A stretch of 64,000 bases of DNA from Lewinella sp041392765 (GCA_041392765.1 JAWKLL010000017.1:1-64000); one strand, 5' to 3'. Positions 36,359 through 46,049 are shown, counted from the stretch's first letter. Numbers and translations: made by a program. Notes: generated by a model not told the origin, from the sequence alone.

Positions 36359-36964
36359 TTATCTCAAATTAATTCGTTGACAAACGGCCTGATAAACCAT
36401 CTCGACCGCATCGGATACACTCATTTCCGCTGTAGGAACGCTGAGAAAGGGGTTTTCAGGTGCTTCGTAAGGCGAATCAATACCCGTAAAACCCTTGATT
36501 TCTCCTCTCCGCGCTTTGGCATAGAGTCCTTTCACATCTCGTTGCTCACATACTGCTATGGGCGTATCGATATATATTTCCAAAAAATTATCTTCACCAA
36601 TAATCTGGCGTGCCATATCGCGAATAGCGCGGGTAGGGCTGATGAAGGAGCTAATCGTAATAATGCCTGAATGTAGGTACAGCTTGCACACTTCGGCAAT
36701 ACGGCGAATGTTCTCGTTGCGGTCAGCCAAGCTGAAGCCCAAGTTATTATTGATACCCATGCGGATATTATCGCCATCCAACACCTGTGGAAAGAAACCC
36801 TCTTCAAACAGTTTGCGCTCTAATCCTTGGGCGATAGTGCTTTTACCTGATCCGGAAAGCCCCGTCAACCATAAAACTTTCGCCTGCTGGCCCAGTCTTT
36901 GCTCTCGCTCCTGCTGACTGAGCAGGCGGTCGAAAATGGGATGTATATGCCTGTTTTCTTCCAT
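36359..36964 (-). CDS. cysC: Adenylylsulfate kinase
   Basis: The 201-aa product carries the P-loop WLTGLSGSGKSTIAQGLE (about 30-47), DGDNIRMGINNNLGFSLADR, the SFISPTRAIRDMARQIIGED segment and FLEIYIDTPIAVCEQRDVKG. It phosphorylates APS to PAPS, the sulfate donor for sulfotransferases and for some reductases. A TACCTTTG box sits about 35 bp upstream (plus strand CAAAGGTA near 36,998), so this gene probably leads the cysC-cysD-cysN transcript. Length and motifs are normal. Confidence 0.95.
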   Translation of the reverse strand: MEENRHIHPIFDRLLSQQEREQRLGQQAKVLWLTGLSGSGKSTIAQGLERKLFEEGFFPQVLDGDNIRMGINNNLGFSLADRNENIRRIAEVCKLYLHSGIITISSFISPTRAIRDMARQIIGEDNFLEIYIDTPIAVCEQRDVKGLYAKARRGEIKGFTGIDSPYEAPENPFLSVPTAEMSVSDAVEMVYQAVCQRINLR

Positions 36965-37036
36965 ATTTGCTATGGGCGATGTTATTTAGTTGGCACAAAG
37001 GTACAATCCCTACTAAAGCAGTAGGAAATGCAAGTA

Positions 37037-38338
37037 TTATTTTTTCCTAAAATATACGTTTACCGGCACCCCTGTGAATTTAAAATGCTCTCTCAACTGG
37101 TTTTCCAAGTAATGTTTGTAACTGTCCTTCACATGGGTGGGATAGTTGCAAAAAAATGCAAAAGCAGGGAAAGATACGGGTAGTTGGGAAACGTATTTTA
37201 TCTTGATTTGCTTCCCCCTGTGTGCCGGTGGGCTGTATTTCTCAATAGACTCTTGCATTTTCTCGTTCAACAGGGAGGTGGGAATGCGACGAGTTCTATT
37301 CTCAAAAACTTCCAAGGCTGTTTCTACTGCTTGAAAGATGCGTTGTTTTTCTAGGGCAGAAACGAACAGTACGTGCAAATCGGAGAAGGGCGACAATCGT
37401 TTTTTGATTTCACGCTCATAATCTCTGGCCGTGTTGGTTTCCTTCTCTACCAAATCCCATTTATTGATCAAAATGACGATGCCTTTATTGCGCTTTTGCG
37501 CTAAGCGGAATATATTGAGATCTTGCGCCTCTACCCCCAACGTGGCATCGATCATCAAGAGGATGACATCGGATTCATCCAACGCCTTGATGGCGCGCAT
37601 GACGGAGTAAAACTCCAGATCTTCATGTACACGGCTTTTCTTGCGGATGCCCGCCGTATCTACCAAGAGAAATTCTTTACCAAACTTATTATAGTGGGTA
37701 TGGATAGAATCGCGTGTAGTACCCGCAATATCCGTCACAATATTTCTATCCACGCCTAAAAGGGCGTTGGTAAGGCTGGATTTACCTACGTTAGGTTGGC
37801 CAATAATGGCAATGCGGGGTAGATTAGTCGTAGCCGGTTCCTCATCTGTCAGGTACTCGGTCAGTGCGTCTAATAGTTCACCGCTTCCGCTACCCGTCAT
37901 AGAAGATATGAAGAAAGTGCTTTCAAAGCCTAAGCTCCAAAACTCGTTGGCTTCGAGCATACGCTGGTGGTTATCGACCTTATTAACGGCTAGCAAGACG
38001 GGTTTATCCGTACGTCTGAGCATATCAGCCACCTGTTCGTCCAAGTCAGTCAACCCGGTGGTGACATCGACTACAAAAACTAAGGCCGTGGCTTCCTCGA
38101 TGGCAATTTTGACTTGGCTACGAATAGCTGATTCAAAGACATCCTCTGAATTGCGGACAAACCCTCCAGTATCCACAACGGTAAACTGTTTGCCGTTCCA
38201 ATGACTATTGCCGTATTGGCGGTCGCGTGTCACGCCACTTTCGTCATCAATTATAGCCTGACGTTCGCCAATCAGGCGATTAAACAGGGTGGATTTTCCA
38301 ACGTTCGGCCTCCCCACTATTGCTACAATATTTCCCAT
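37037..38338 (-). CDS. der: Ribosome-associated GTPase Der (EngA)
   Basis: The 433-aa product has two consecutive GTPase domains and a C-terminal KH-like domain. Domain 1: GRPNVGKSTLFNRL, DTGGF, NKVD. Domain 2: GQPNVGKSSLTNALLG, DTAGI, NKWDLVEK. The KH-like tail ends FTGVPVNVYFRKK. Der is needed for late assembly of the 50S ribosomal subunit. It is an independent gene; a TACCTTTG box lies about 25 bp upstream (plus CAAAGGTA near 38,370). All key motifs are present and length is normal. Confidence 0.97.
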   Translation of the reverse strand: MGNIVAIVGRPNVGKSTLFNRLIGERQAIIDDESGVTRDRQYGNSHWNGKQFTVVDTGGFVRNSEDVFESAIRSQVKIAIEEATALVFVVDVTTGLTDLDEQVADMLRRTDKPVLLAVNKVDNHQRMLEANEFWSLGFESTFFISSMTGSGSGELLDALTEYLTDEEPATTNLPRIAIIGQPNVGKSSLTNALLGVDRNIVTDIAGTTRDSIHTHYNKFGKEFLLVDTAGIRKKSRVHEDLEFYSVMRAIKALDESDVILLMIDATLGVEAQDLNIFRLAQKRNKGIVILINKWDLVEKETNTARDYEREIKKRLSPFSDLHVLFVSALEKQRIFQAVETALEVFENRTRRIPTSLLNEKMQESIEKYSPPAHRGKQIKIKYVSQLPVSFPAFAFFCNYPTHVKDSYKHYLENQLREHFKFTGVPVNVYFRKK

Positions 38339-38384
38339 GTTTACAGGCTATTATTTTTTTTGCGGGGCAAAGGTACATAAGTAT

Positions 38385-38462
38385 GGGGAAAAAATAGATT
38401 CAGAATTTCCATACTCAAAGAAATCGGATAAAACGCTTTAAGTAATTTGACGGAAATAGACC
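38385..38462. repeat. Half of a family-E element joined to a family-A end
   Basis: GGGGAAAAAATAGATTCAGA through CAAAGAAATCGGATAAAACG matches one arm of the family-E element at 56.78 kb. It is followed at once by AAGTAATTTGACGGAAATAG, which is a family-A end without its partner. Confidence 0.75.
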
Positions 38463-38494
38463 CCAGTCATATCCATTACGGCATCCGTAAACTG

Positions 38495-38528
38495 AAAAGG
38501 GTCGAAGACGGTTGTCTTCGACCCTTTT
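38495..38528 (-). terminator. Bidirectional intrinsic terminator
   Basis: Perfect 15-bp stem AAAAGGGTCGAAGAC / GTCTTCGACCCTTTT with a 4-nt loop, 30 bp beyond the stop codon of the OmpA-type gene (minus strand); T runs flank both sides. Confidence 0.93.
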
Positions 38529-38558
38529 CTTAGTTCATGCTAATATAGCGCAGCCGAA

Positions 38559-40173
38559 TTACTTCAACACCAGTTTGAACTCCACGCGGCGGTTGCGTGC
38601 CCGTCCAGCAGGTGTATCGTTGGTATCGATTGGGTTGGTTTCACCATAACCAGCATACGACATGCGATTGCGTGCAATATTCTTCACCAATAGGTATTGA
38701 TAACAAGCCTTGGCTCTATTTTCAGACAAAGCCTGATTGGAGACATCATTACCCACATTATCGGTATAACCACTGATAGTGAGGTTGTAGTTGGGGTAAC
38801 GCGACATGATTTCAGCGATTTCATCCATAATGGGGTAAGACTGCTGAAGGATTTGATCACTACCTGTACGGAAGCGGACATTTTGCATAGCAAAATCCAA
38901 TTTCTCAAGGTCAGCTGATTGCACTTCCGGGCATCCTTGGTTGGAAGCAGGTAGCGTTGGTAGGACAAGCATCATCACCGTCGCCAATACCATCACCATC
39001 TGAATCAGGGCAGCCACCGTAAGTAGCTGTGCCCGCAGCATTAGGACACTTATCGTTAGGATCGATGATACCGTCACCATCAGCATCGGGGCAACCATTA
39101 GCGGATGCAATACCTGCCAAATTCGGGCAAGCGTCATCAGCATCGGTAATGCCATCACCATCCGCATCAGGGCAGCCATCTAAAGCTGCAACACAGCACA
39201 GTGGGGCAAATATCAACAGGATCGGCAACGCCGTCATTGTCAGTATCAGGGCAACCGCGGAAACGGCGCACACCAGCTTCGTTGGGGCAGTTATCTTGGT
39301 GGTCGGCAACACCGTCGCCGTCCGTATCGGGGCAACCGCTGTACTTGGCATCACCCGCCACTTCAGGGCAAGCATCATTTTTGTCAGCTATACCGTCCAA
39401 GTCCGTATCGGGGCAACCCTTGGTAGCAGCTATACCTGCCACAGTGGGGCACTCGTCGTTTTCGTCTTTGATACCGTCGCCATCGGTGTCCTTAGCACCG
39501 AAACGGGTAGTAAGGGTTAGCCCACCGAAAGCATACCAGTCGTTATCACCTGGTTAGCAGCTTCGCTAATACCGTCCACATAGTCATTGAAGGCAGGGCG
39601 TAAGCCTATTTCTGCACCTAACACCCACTGGCGGCTAAGATCATAGCGGAGGCCAACGCCAACAGGCGTGGTGAATATAGACTGCTGCACATCGGCGTTT
39701 CTATCGGCCGTGATCCCTGCGCTAGTTCTATTGTTGAAGTCAGCCGTTGGGTTGCTAAAGCCAAGCCCTACACCAGCAAAGACATAAGGAGAAAGGATTT
39801 TGTGAAATCCTCCTTCGTAGCGTTTTGCGCCGAATGGCTCCCATTGTGCCAATAAAGAAAGTTCTGTCATGCGGTTCTCAAAAGAGAAAGCACGCGTTTT
39901 TCTATCGACATTGTCAAAGTTGGCATCATCCCCAGTCAGTTTTCCAGAAATGAGACCCAATTTGAGTCCTAAAGTTTGGCTGAGGTTATGCTGAATGTTA
40001 AAACCGAAAGCCAGATTGGTTTCTTTGAGCGTAAAGATGTTTGGTTCCACTACATCGCCCATGTAATTGGCAGCACCTATGAAAAAACCTCCTTCCCACT
40101 TCTCTTCTTGAGCAAGAACGGGGGTAGTCAACGCACATAGGAACATGGCCAGTGAAAAGTAAAAAATTCTCAT
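38559..40173 (-). CDS. OmpA-family protein with thrombospondin type-3 repeats (frameshifted)
   Basis: The ATG at 40173 starts a signal peptide (FSLAMFLCALTTPVLAQ) and a 200-residue N-terminal barrel (WEGGFFIGAANYMGDV, YVFAGVGLGFSNP). After a shift near 39,530 there follow at least six calcium-binding type-3 repeats of the form DxDxDGIxDxxDxCP, split by two more shifts. The C-terminal OmpA domain is intact: VRFRTGSDQILQQSYPIMDE, LTISGYTDNVGND, NRAKACYQYLL and RNRRVEFKLV. It is anchored in the outer membrane and binds peptidoglycan through the last domain. The rebuilt size is about 535 aa. A TACTTTTG box is at 40,391-40,398. Confidence 0.88.
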
Positions 40174-40496
40174 GACGTACATTGGTTGGTTGATGAATTA
40201 TGAGCACTATTTGGATTGGCTTGAAGCCAACTAAACACATACCCTAAATAAGATTCTCGACAGGTTGGACGGATCAATGATAAAAAGGTAACTAAATAAA
40301 TTATAGAAGAAGTGGGGTATATTCCATTAAACTAATAGCAAAACAAGTACTTCTTCAACCGCTAAGCAAACAGCATATTAGACTAAGCCACAAAAGTAAT
40401 CAATCTAATCATATTTTTAAGTTATAGCCTACTCTTTTGGATAGGAATATAGATATTTGCCAAAAATCAGGTATATCTACAAAATTTCAATTATAT
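40174..40496. other. Intergenic region between divergent genes
   Basis: AT-rich, no reading frame. On the minus strand TACTTTTG (plus 40391-40398) may be the -7 box for the OmpA-type gene, which would then have a leader of about 210 nt. Confidence 0.45.
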
Positions 40497-41393
40497 ATGG
40501 CTATCTTGACGGTTGTGATCGGTATTGTTTTCGTGCTGCTTTTGCTCAGCCTACTCGCTACTACAATCATGGAACTACTGGCGTCTTTTTTCCATCTCAG
40601 AGGACGCAACCTTACCAAGGCGCTGCACAATATGCTAGCCAGTACTGATAAAGACGAGCAACTATTAAAGGAGTTCAAAAAAAATTCGCTTTTCAGGCAT
40701 TTATCTCAACAATATACGAGTGTAAAACAGGGGCCACCTTCTTATATGGATTCCTCCACTTTTCAGAGTATTCTTTTCGATATTATTTTGAAAGGAGAAG
40801 GTGTTGACAAGCTCAAGGATAAAATTGATGTATTGCCTGATGAAGATCTTAAAAACGTACTTAATCAACTGCTTCGGGATGCAGATAATGAATTGGACAA
40901 ATTCAAAGGCAATATTGAAAAATGGTATGACGATGTGATGGATCGCGCTTCTGGGTGGTATAAGCGTTATACGCAGAAAATCCTGATTGGGGTTGGTATT
41001 TTCATCGCGTTGGTTTTCAATGCAGACACTTTTACCATTTATCAAAAGCTAGGTAATGACCCTCAAACGCTGCAACAGTTGGTTAATATGGCAGAGAATT
41101 ACGCATCGACATCCAATGAATTGGCTCCTAACGCCTTAAGTCCCAATTTTGAAACGTCCCTATCCAACCTTCAAAATATGATAGAAGGCGAGCTTAACAC
41201 CGTGCGTACGCCCTTGGGTTTGGGCTGGTCGGATGCACAATTTGCTGAGTTTGAATCGTATGAGGCTTACGACTGGTTGACAAAGGTATTGGGGTATTTG
41301 GTTACTGCGCTCGCAATTTCATTGGGAGCGCCTTTCTGGTTCGACTTGTTGCGAAAAATCGTCAACATCCGCGCTTCCGGTGCCAAACCATGA
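40497..41393 (+). CDS. Conserved hypothetical membrane protein
   Basis: From the ATG at 40497 the product is 298 aa (the frame is open back to a TTG at 40437). Membrane helices are at the start (ILTVVIGIVFVLLLLSLLAT), in the middle (KILIGVGIFIALVFNADTF) and near the end (LGYLVTALAISLGAPFWFDL). Between helices 1 and 2 is a charged, coiled-coil-prone part of about 130 residues. The end FDLLRKIVNIRASGAKP is a conserved signature that I have seen in uncharacterised proteins but cannot name. It is a single gene; function unknown. Confidence 0.82.
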   Translation: MAILTVVIGIVFVLLLLSLLATTIMELLASFFHLRGRNLTKALHNMLASTDKDEQLLKEFKKNSLFRHLSQQYTSVKQGPPSYMDSSTFQSILFDIILKGEGVDKLKDKIDVLPDEDLKNVLNQLLRDADNELDKFKGNIEKWYDDVMDRASGWYKRYTQKILIGVGIFIALVFNADTFTIYQKLGNDPQTLQQLVNMAENYASTSNELAPNALSPNFETSLSNLQNMIEGELNTVRTPLGLGWSDAQFAEFESYEAYDWLTKVLGYLVTALAISLGAPFWFDLLRKIVNIRASGAKP

Positions 41394-41419
41394 TTGTGAC
41401 CTATTTTTTGAAGCCTCCA

Positions 41420-42232
41420 TTATAGTCCATAATACTGCCGCATCGTCCACTCAAAAAGGCGAGAAGGTAGCCATCTTTTCAAGCTGGGTGCTGCCTTTTG
41501 CAACCAAAAACCTACAGGATACCGAACTTTAGGATGGGGCATCAACACTACCTGCCAGATGGCCGCCGCTATTTTATCAGCTGATATTCCATTCGCTACG
41601 CTATCTTTCATTGCTGTATCTGCTTTCTCGAAGCGGTCGCGGTAAAAAAGAGGAACATCTAAGGCGTTGGAACGATACTGATTGCCTATGATGGGTGTTT
41701 GGGTATCTCCCGGACACACGCTCACAGCGTTCACGCCCGACCCTACAAGCTCCAATCTAAGTGCTTCCACCATTCCCTCTACGGCAAATTTACTGGCACT
41801 GTATATACCGTGAAACGGAAGCCCCATCAAACCTGCAATTGAACTCACTACCACAAAAGTCCCCCGCTTTTGTTCTCGCATAATGGGTAAAGTAGCTTGC
41901 AGCAAATGCAACGCTCCGTTTACATTCGTACGAAAAATTTTTTCAGCTTCATCTAAAGGAAAGGTTTCTATTGGGCCTGCCCCGCCTATGCCCGCAGCAT
42001 GTACAACGGTGTCAATCCGGCCCACCTCCGCCATCACCTGCTTTATCACATTATTGATAGCAAAGGAATCGCCCACATCCGCAATCAAAGGAATAATCCC
42101 ATCAGGGCCACTACCGCTGCGGGAAATTCCGTAAACTTGCCAACCTTTTTGTAAAAACAACTGCGCTGTTGCATACCCTATTCCTGAGGATGCCCCCGTA
42201 ATAAGCAGACATTGTTTCATGTTATTTTCCAT
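41420..42232 (-). CDS. Short-chain dehydrogenase/reductase
   Basis: The start is at 42232 (or the internal Met at 42220), giving about 270 aa; the open frame further upstream has no family features and would run into the divergent gene. Motifs: cofactor loop LLITGASSGIGYATAQLF, VHAAGIGGAGPIE in place of the usual NNAG, SSIAGLMGLP with the catalytic Ser, and YSASKFAVEGMVEALRLEL with the YxxxK pair, then VCPGDTQTP. It is a classical NAD(P)-dependent oxidoreductase of unknown substrate. The 5' end faces the methyltransferase gene with only 24-36 bp between start codons. Confidence 0.92.
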   Translation of the reverse strand: MENNMKQCLLITGASSGIGYATAQLFLQKGWQVYGISRSGSGPDGIIPLIADVGDSFAINNVIKQVMAEVGRIDTVVHAAGIGGAGPIETFPLDEAEKIFRTNVNGALHLLQATLPIMREQKRGTFVVVSSIAGLMGLPFHGIYSASKFAVEGMVEALRLELVGSGVNAVSVCPGDTQTPIIGNQYRSNALDVPLFYRDRFEKADTAMKDSVANGISADKIAAAIWQVVLMPHPKVRYPVGFWLQKAAPSLKRWLPSRLFEWTMRQYYGL

Positions 42233-42256
42233 TTTTAACAAAAATGACACACCTCC

Positions 42257-42781
42257 ATGAATCAACAACTCACACACCACCAAATACAATGGAAAGAACA
42301 ACGCTTTCCGCTGATAGTTGCCTGCGACAACTGGAAAGATCCATTGAATGTAGGAGCTGCTTTTCGGTTGGCTGATGCCTTTGGGGTCGCTGAACTTTGG
42401 CTAGGTGGGACAACCCCCGCTCCACCCAATAAGCGAATTCATAAAACAGCGCGAAGTGCCGATAAATGGATACCTTTTCGCGTAATTCCTGACTTGGGGG
42501 CATTTTTATCGAGCTTAGAAAGGGACACCTACCTAATAGCAGGTGTAGAAATAACCACTGAAAGCCGCTTGCTTCAACATGCTTTCACACAAAATGGGGA
42601 TATGAGTAAAACAGTCGTATTAGTAGCTGGGGCAGAAAATGAGGGGCTGTCTGTTTCCGTCATCAACACGTTGCATACCTGTGTGCATATACCCATGTAC
42701 GGACATAACTCAAGCTTGAACGTAGCTACTGCTTTAGCGGTGACACTATATGAAGTTACCAATAGATTACACTCCCTCTGA
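42257..42781 (+). CDS. SpoU/TrmH-family RNA methyltransferase
   Basis: The 174-aa product has the SPOUT knot motifs: motif 1 WKDPLNVGAAFRLADAFGV with the catalytic-region Arg, motif 2 VVLVAGAENEGLSVSVI and motif 3 VHIPMYGHNSSLNVATALAV. It lacks an N-terminal L30-like extension, so it resembles the short TrmL/TrmH type that 2'-O-methylates tRNA. The gene overlaps the convergent HTH gene by 15 bp at its end. The family call is strong; the exact RNA target is not predictable. Confidence 0.92.
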   Translation: MNQQLTHHQIQWKEQRFPLIVACDNWKDPLNVGAAFRLADAFGVAELWLGGTTPAPPNKRIHKTARSADKWIPFRVIPDLGAFLSSLERDTYLIAGVEITTESRLLQHAFTQNGDMSKTVVLVAGAENEGLSVSVINTLHTCVHIPMYGHNSSLNVATALAVTLYEVTNRLHSL

Positions 42782-43132
42782 TACTTTTTCAGCAGCGAGT
42801 TTAACTCTTAAACACTTGAATTGGTTGGCAAGATAAGCATTGGGGTATTGCTTGGATAAGTGGACAAAGCCGGCATCGCAAAGTTGATCTAATTGCTTTT
42901 TCACATTCGCGGGAGATTGATGCAATTGTTGGCTCAATACAGGGATAGAAATTCCTCTTTGAGGTGTCAACTGTGCCATCAAAGCCTCGCTGTCAGGAGA
43001 CAGAAGTAGCTCCAGCCGCTTGAGTGCTTTGGTTAGTCTTTTTGAATCGCTGAATGTGTGTTCAGTGTGCATGAGTGAAGGTTTGCAACAAGTTGGTTGC
43101 TGGGTAAAAAAATAAGGACAGGCTTCTTGCAT
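42767..43132 (-). CDS. Small winged-helix (ArsR-like) DNA-binding protein
   Basis: The 121-aa product has a predicted winged helix at about residues 55-105: GISIPVLSQQLHQSPANVKK followed by QLDQLCDAGFVHLSKQYP, typical of ArsR/MarR-type folds. The N-terminus, before an alternative Met at 43072, carries CPYFF and CCKPSL cysteines that could bind metal if the long start is right. The last 15 bp overlap the convergent methyltransferase gene. Target genes are unknown. The HTH reading is by eye and family placement is tentative. Confidence 0.72.
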   Translation of the reverse strand: MQEACPYFFTQQPTCCKPSLMHTEHTFSDSKRLTKALKRLELLLSPDSEALMAQLTPQRGISIPVLSQQLHQSPANVKKQLDQLCDAGFVHLSKQYPNAYLANQFKCLRVKLAAEKVSEGV

Positions 43133-43323
43133 TGTACAGAAGGTCTTTCTAATTCACTCATTATTGTAGTTTGTGCCAAAAGTATTGCCTGTTATAAGTC
43201 AACACTGCGTGCTTCTACGAGTAAATTTTAAAAGGGTTACATTTTTTTAAAAAAAAGTATCGCAGGCATCGTAGTTACGTCTATAATTTTTGAAGCACAA
43301 CGTGATATATGTTTGAAAACCTG

Positions 43324-43400
43324 TATCTTTGCAACGCGATTCAGCAGGGTTTCAATAACAACAAGCCTTTTTCCTGTAAAAGGCTATTGTAGAACCGACT
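43324..43400 (+). promoter_or_regulatory. Promoter box and leader hairpin of the glycosyltransferase gene
   Basis: TATCTTTG (43324-43331) matches the -7 box. The leader then holds AAGCCTTTT / AAAAGGCT around a TCCTGT loop (about 43,362-43,385), a short hairpin that could attenuate or protect the message. Confidence 0.5.
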
Positions 43401-43421
43401 GTAAAGCAATGTCCGTTTTCT

Positions 43422-44135
43422 GTGTTAGTTAATAGCCTGACTTTGAGTAATCTTGTTGTAGATGTCATCATTCCGGCCTTCAACGAAGAACAATCCATCG
43501 GATTAGTACTGAAGGATCTTCCTAAAGACCGGCTGAGGCATATAGTTGTTTGTAATAATGGTAGCACGGACAACACCGCCACCGCAGCAGCTCAAGCAGG
43601 TGCGATAGTGGTGCATCAACCTAAACCAGGTTATGGAAATGCTTGCTTAGCGGGCATAAGTTACCTACAACAACTTCCTACACCACCCGACATCCTTGTG
43701 TTTTTAGACGGGGACTACTCCGACCATCCAGAAGAATTGCCTCTTTTATTGCAGCCCATATTGGAAGAGGACGTTGATATGGTGATCGGTTCCAGAGCCT
43801 TAGGGGATAAAGAAACAGGAGCTATGCAACCCCAACAAATCTTTGGAAACTGGTTAGCTACCCATTTGATCCGACTGTTATACAACTATCATTTTACCGA
43901 CTTGGGGCCCTTCCGTGCTATTCGCTGGAGCAAGCTACTTGAGTTGGATATGAAAGACACTAATTATGGATGGACGGTGGAAATGCAGGTCAAAGCTGCC
44001 CAACACAAACTCCGTTGTAAAGAAGTGCCAGTAACGTACCGCCGCAGGGTGGGAGTCTCCAAGGTGTCCGGCACCCTTAAAGGCTCCATCTTAGCAGGGT
44101 ATAAAATTTTATGGACAATTTTCAAGTTACTTTGA
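43422..44135 (+). CDS. Family 2 glycosyltransferase (DPM1/undecaprenyl-P-sugar synthase-like)
   Basis: The 237-aa product is a GT-A enzyme: VDVIIPAFNEEQSIGLVLKD at the start, VVCNNGSTDNTA with the nucleotide-binding Asp, LVFLDGDYSDHPEELPLLL with the metal-binding DxD-like motif, and IGSRALGDKETGAMQPQQIF. Similarity is to enzymes that load sugar onto a lipid carrier. It starts at a GTG (43422); a TTG further in is also possible. No membrane helices are obvious, which separates it from the next gene, 45 bp downstream, a membrane-bound glycosyltransferase likely in the same operon. Confidence 0.88.
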   Translation: MLVNSLTLSNLVVDVIIPAFNEEQSIGLVLKDLPKDRLRHIVVCNNGSTDNTATAAAQAGAIVVHQPKPGYGNACLAGISYLQQLPTPPDILVFLDGDYSDHPEELPLLLQPILEEDVDMVIGSRALGDKETGAMQPQQIFGNWLATHLIRLLYNYHFTDLGPFRAIRWSKLLELDMKDTNYGWTVEMQVKAAQHKLRCKEVPVTYRRRVGVSKVSGTLKGSILAGYKILWTIFKLL

Positions 44136-44180
44136 AGTCCCGGTGGATTTCTTCAAGTAATTGGCCAATACCAATATCGA

Positions 44181-45755
44181 ATGACCGCTTTAGCTTTCCT
44201 TGTTCTGGGTATTTACACCGCCGCATTGCTGGTGATTACCGTTTATTGCGTCATGCAATTCAACCTATTGTATTTTTACAAACGGGGCCGCAAATTATCC
44301 CCCGAAGAGGTGCTTTTGGAAATGGAGCAGCCTTTCCAAGTGCAAAAGAAAGTAGCTGTTTTGGCCTGGGACGGCGATGATGCCGATGACCAAGACTCGG
44401 ACGAAGACCGCGAATTGCAGTATCCTTTCGTGACCGTCCAATTGCCAATCTATAACGAAATGTACGTCATAGAACGGCTTATCGACGCGGTTGCTGCTTT
44501 TGATTACCCTAAAGATCGGTTCGAGATACATATCCTCGATGATTCTACCGATGAAACTATCGACATTGTCGCTGCCAAAGTAGCCGAATACAAGGCCAAA
44601 GGCTTCCAAATTGAGCAAGTGACGCGCGAGGTACGCCAAGGATTCAAGGCGGGCGCACTCCGCGATGGTATGGCCAGTGCAAAAGGCGAGTTTATGGCTA
44701 TTTTCGATGCCGACTTCCTGCCTCGGAAAGACTTCCTGTTGCGTACCATCCCCCACTTCAGGGATCAAAATGTAGGGGTAGTGCAAACTCGTTGGGAACA
44801 CATCAACGAAGATTATTCTTTGTTGACACGCCTACAAGCGCTACAGCTAAACGTGCACTTCACAGTGGAGCAAGTAGGGCGTATGAATGGCGACCAAATG
44901 CTACAATTCAACGGTACTGCCGGTGTTTGGCGACGTAAGACCATAGAAGATGCCGGTGGATGGGAAGCAGACACCCTCACAGAAGACTTCGACCTAAGCA
45001 TCCGTTCCCAGATTAAAGGTTGGAAAATTCGTTTCCTCGAAGATATGGGTTCTCCAGCGGAACTTCCTGTGGAAATGAATTCTTTCAAATCCCAGCAATT
45101 CCGCTGGATGAAAGGTGGTGCAGAAACAGCCAAGAAAATGCTGCCTACCATTTGGGCTTCTGGCCTCAGTACAGGCAACAAGATCCACGCTACCACGCAT
45201 TTGTTGGGTAGTTCCATCTTCTTGTTCGTCCTTGCGATTGGCATTTCCAGTGTGCCGCTCTTGTTCTCTTTGGATGAACTGATTGCAATGGGCTTCAGCA
45301 AAAATTTCTTTGCCTATTTCTTAGTGGGATTGTTGTCCGTAATCTCTATTTACTACGTGGCCAACATACAAAGCCCTGCAAATAAGGAAGAGAATTTCCT
45401 CAAATCGGTATTGCGTTTCACCGTTTTATTCCCGTTGTTCCTTTCTATGTCAATGGGGATGGCGTTGCACAACTCTGTGGCTGTCATAGAAGGATACCGA
45501 GGCAAGAAGTCGCCTTTTGTTCGCACGCCCAAATTCAACATCAAGTCCATCAAAGACAGCTTTTCCAAGCAGAACTATCTGACCAAAAAGCTGAGCTGGA
45601 CGACTATTTTTGAGGGTGTTTTGGCATTGTACTTCATTTTTGCCGTAGTGGGTGCGCTGTATGTGCAAAATACCACTTTCATCATGTTCCACCTGATGTT
45701 GGCCTTTGGATATGGTGCTGTGTTTGTGTTGTCTATTCGCCACTTGAAGGCATAA
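44181..45755 (+). CDS. Membrane-bound family 2 glycosyltransferase (cellulose-synthase-like)
   Basis: The 524-aa product has an N-terminal helix (LAFLVLGIYTAALLVITVYC), a cytoplasmic GT domain with the processive-type residues HILDDSTDETID, IFDADFLPRKD, TLTEDFDLS and QQFRWMKGGAETAKK (the QxxRW motif), and at least four C-terminal helices (LLGSSIFLFVLAIGISSVPL and following). It fits BcsA/Csl-like polymerases that make and extrude a beta-glucan or another polysaccharide. An Asp-rich insert DGDDADDQDSDEDRE sits between the first helix and the GT core. The product polymer is unknown. Confidence 0.92.
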   Translation: MTALAFLVLGIYTAALLVITVYCVMQFNLLYFYKRGRKLSPEEVLLEMEQPFQVQKKVAVLAWDGDDADDQDSDEDRELQYPFVTVQLPIYNEMYVIERLIDAVAAFDYPKDRFEIHILDDSTDETIDIVAAKVAEYKAKGFQIEQVTREVRQGFKAGALRDGMASAKGEFMAIFDADFLPRKDFLLRTIPHFRDQNVGVVQTRWEHINEDYSLLTRLQALQLNVHFTVEQVGRMNGDQMLQFNGTAGVWRRKTIEDAGGWEADTLTEDFDLSIRSQIKGWKIRFLEDMGSPAELPVEMNSFKSQQFRWMKGGAETAKKMLPTIWASGLSTGNKIHATTHLLGSSIFLFVLAIGISSVPLLFSLDELIAMGFSKNFFAYFLVGLLSVISIYYVANIQSPANKEENFLKSVLRFTVLFPLFLSMSMGMALHNSVAVIEGYRGKKSPFVRTPKFNIKSIKDSFSKQNYLTKKLSWTTIFEGVLALYFIFAVVGALYVQNTTFIMFHLMLAFGYGAVFVLSIRHLKA

Positions 45756-45819
45756 CAGCGTTGTTCTGCCGGGACAAGTTTTGCTGCAAGCGCTAAAACA
45801 GCCCCCAGTAGAACAACGC

Positions 45820-45984
45820 TAAGTAATTTGACGGAAATAAACTGTTCAATTTTTTTTAGGCGATTCGCAAATATTTTCACATAATTTCTCCCGATAGCTA
45901 TAGGGACGATATTTATCGGGAGAAATTATTTAGAAAATTTTTCCGAATCAAAAATTGAACAGTTTATTTTTATCCCGTCCCTAA
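45820..45984. repeat. Dispersed hairpin repeat family A, copy 6 (nested long form)
   Basis: 165 bp, starting AAGTAATTTGACGGAAATAA and ending TTATTTTTATCCCGTCCCT, i.e. inverted relative to copies 1 and 2. The arms ACTGTTCAATTTTT and AAAAATTGAACAGT surround GATTCG...CGAATC and AATTTCTCCCGAT...ATCGGGAGAAATT, so nearly the whole element folds on itself. A GATAGCTATAGGGA palindrome remnant is in the middle. Confidence 0.9.
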
Positions 45985-46049
45985 TAAGCAAAACTGCTAT
46001 ATTGCGGGGCTGTGTGGACTTGATCTACACAGCCTCGTCTATTTCCACC

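Noticed and set aside
38911..39442. Several small Asp-rich proteins
   Set aside because: They are frame pieces of the type-3 repeat region of one OmpA-family gene.
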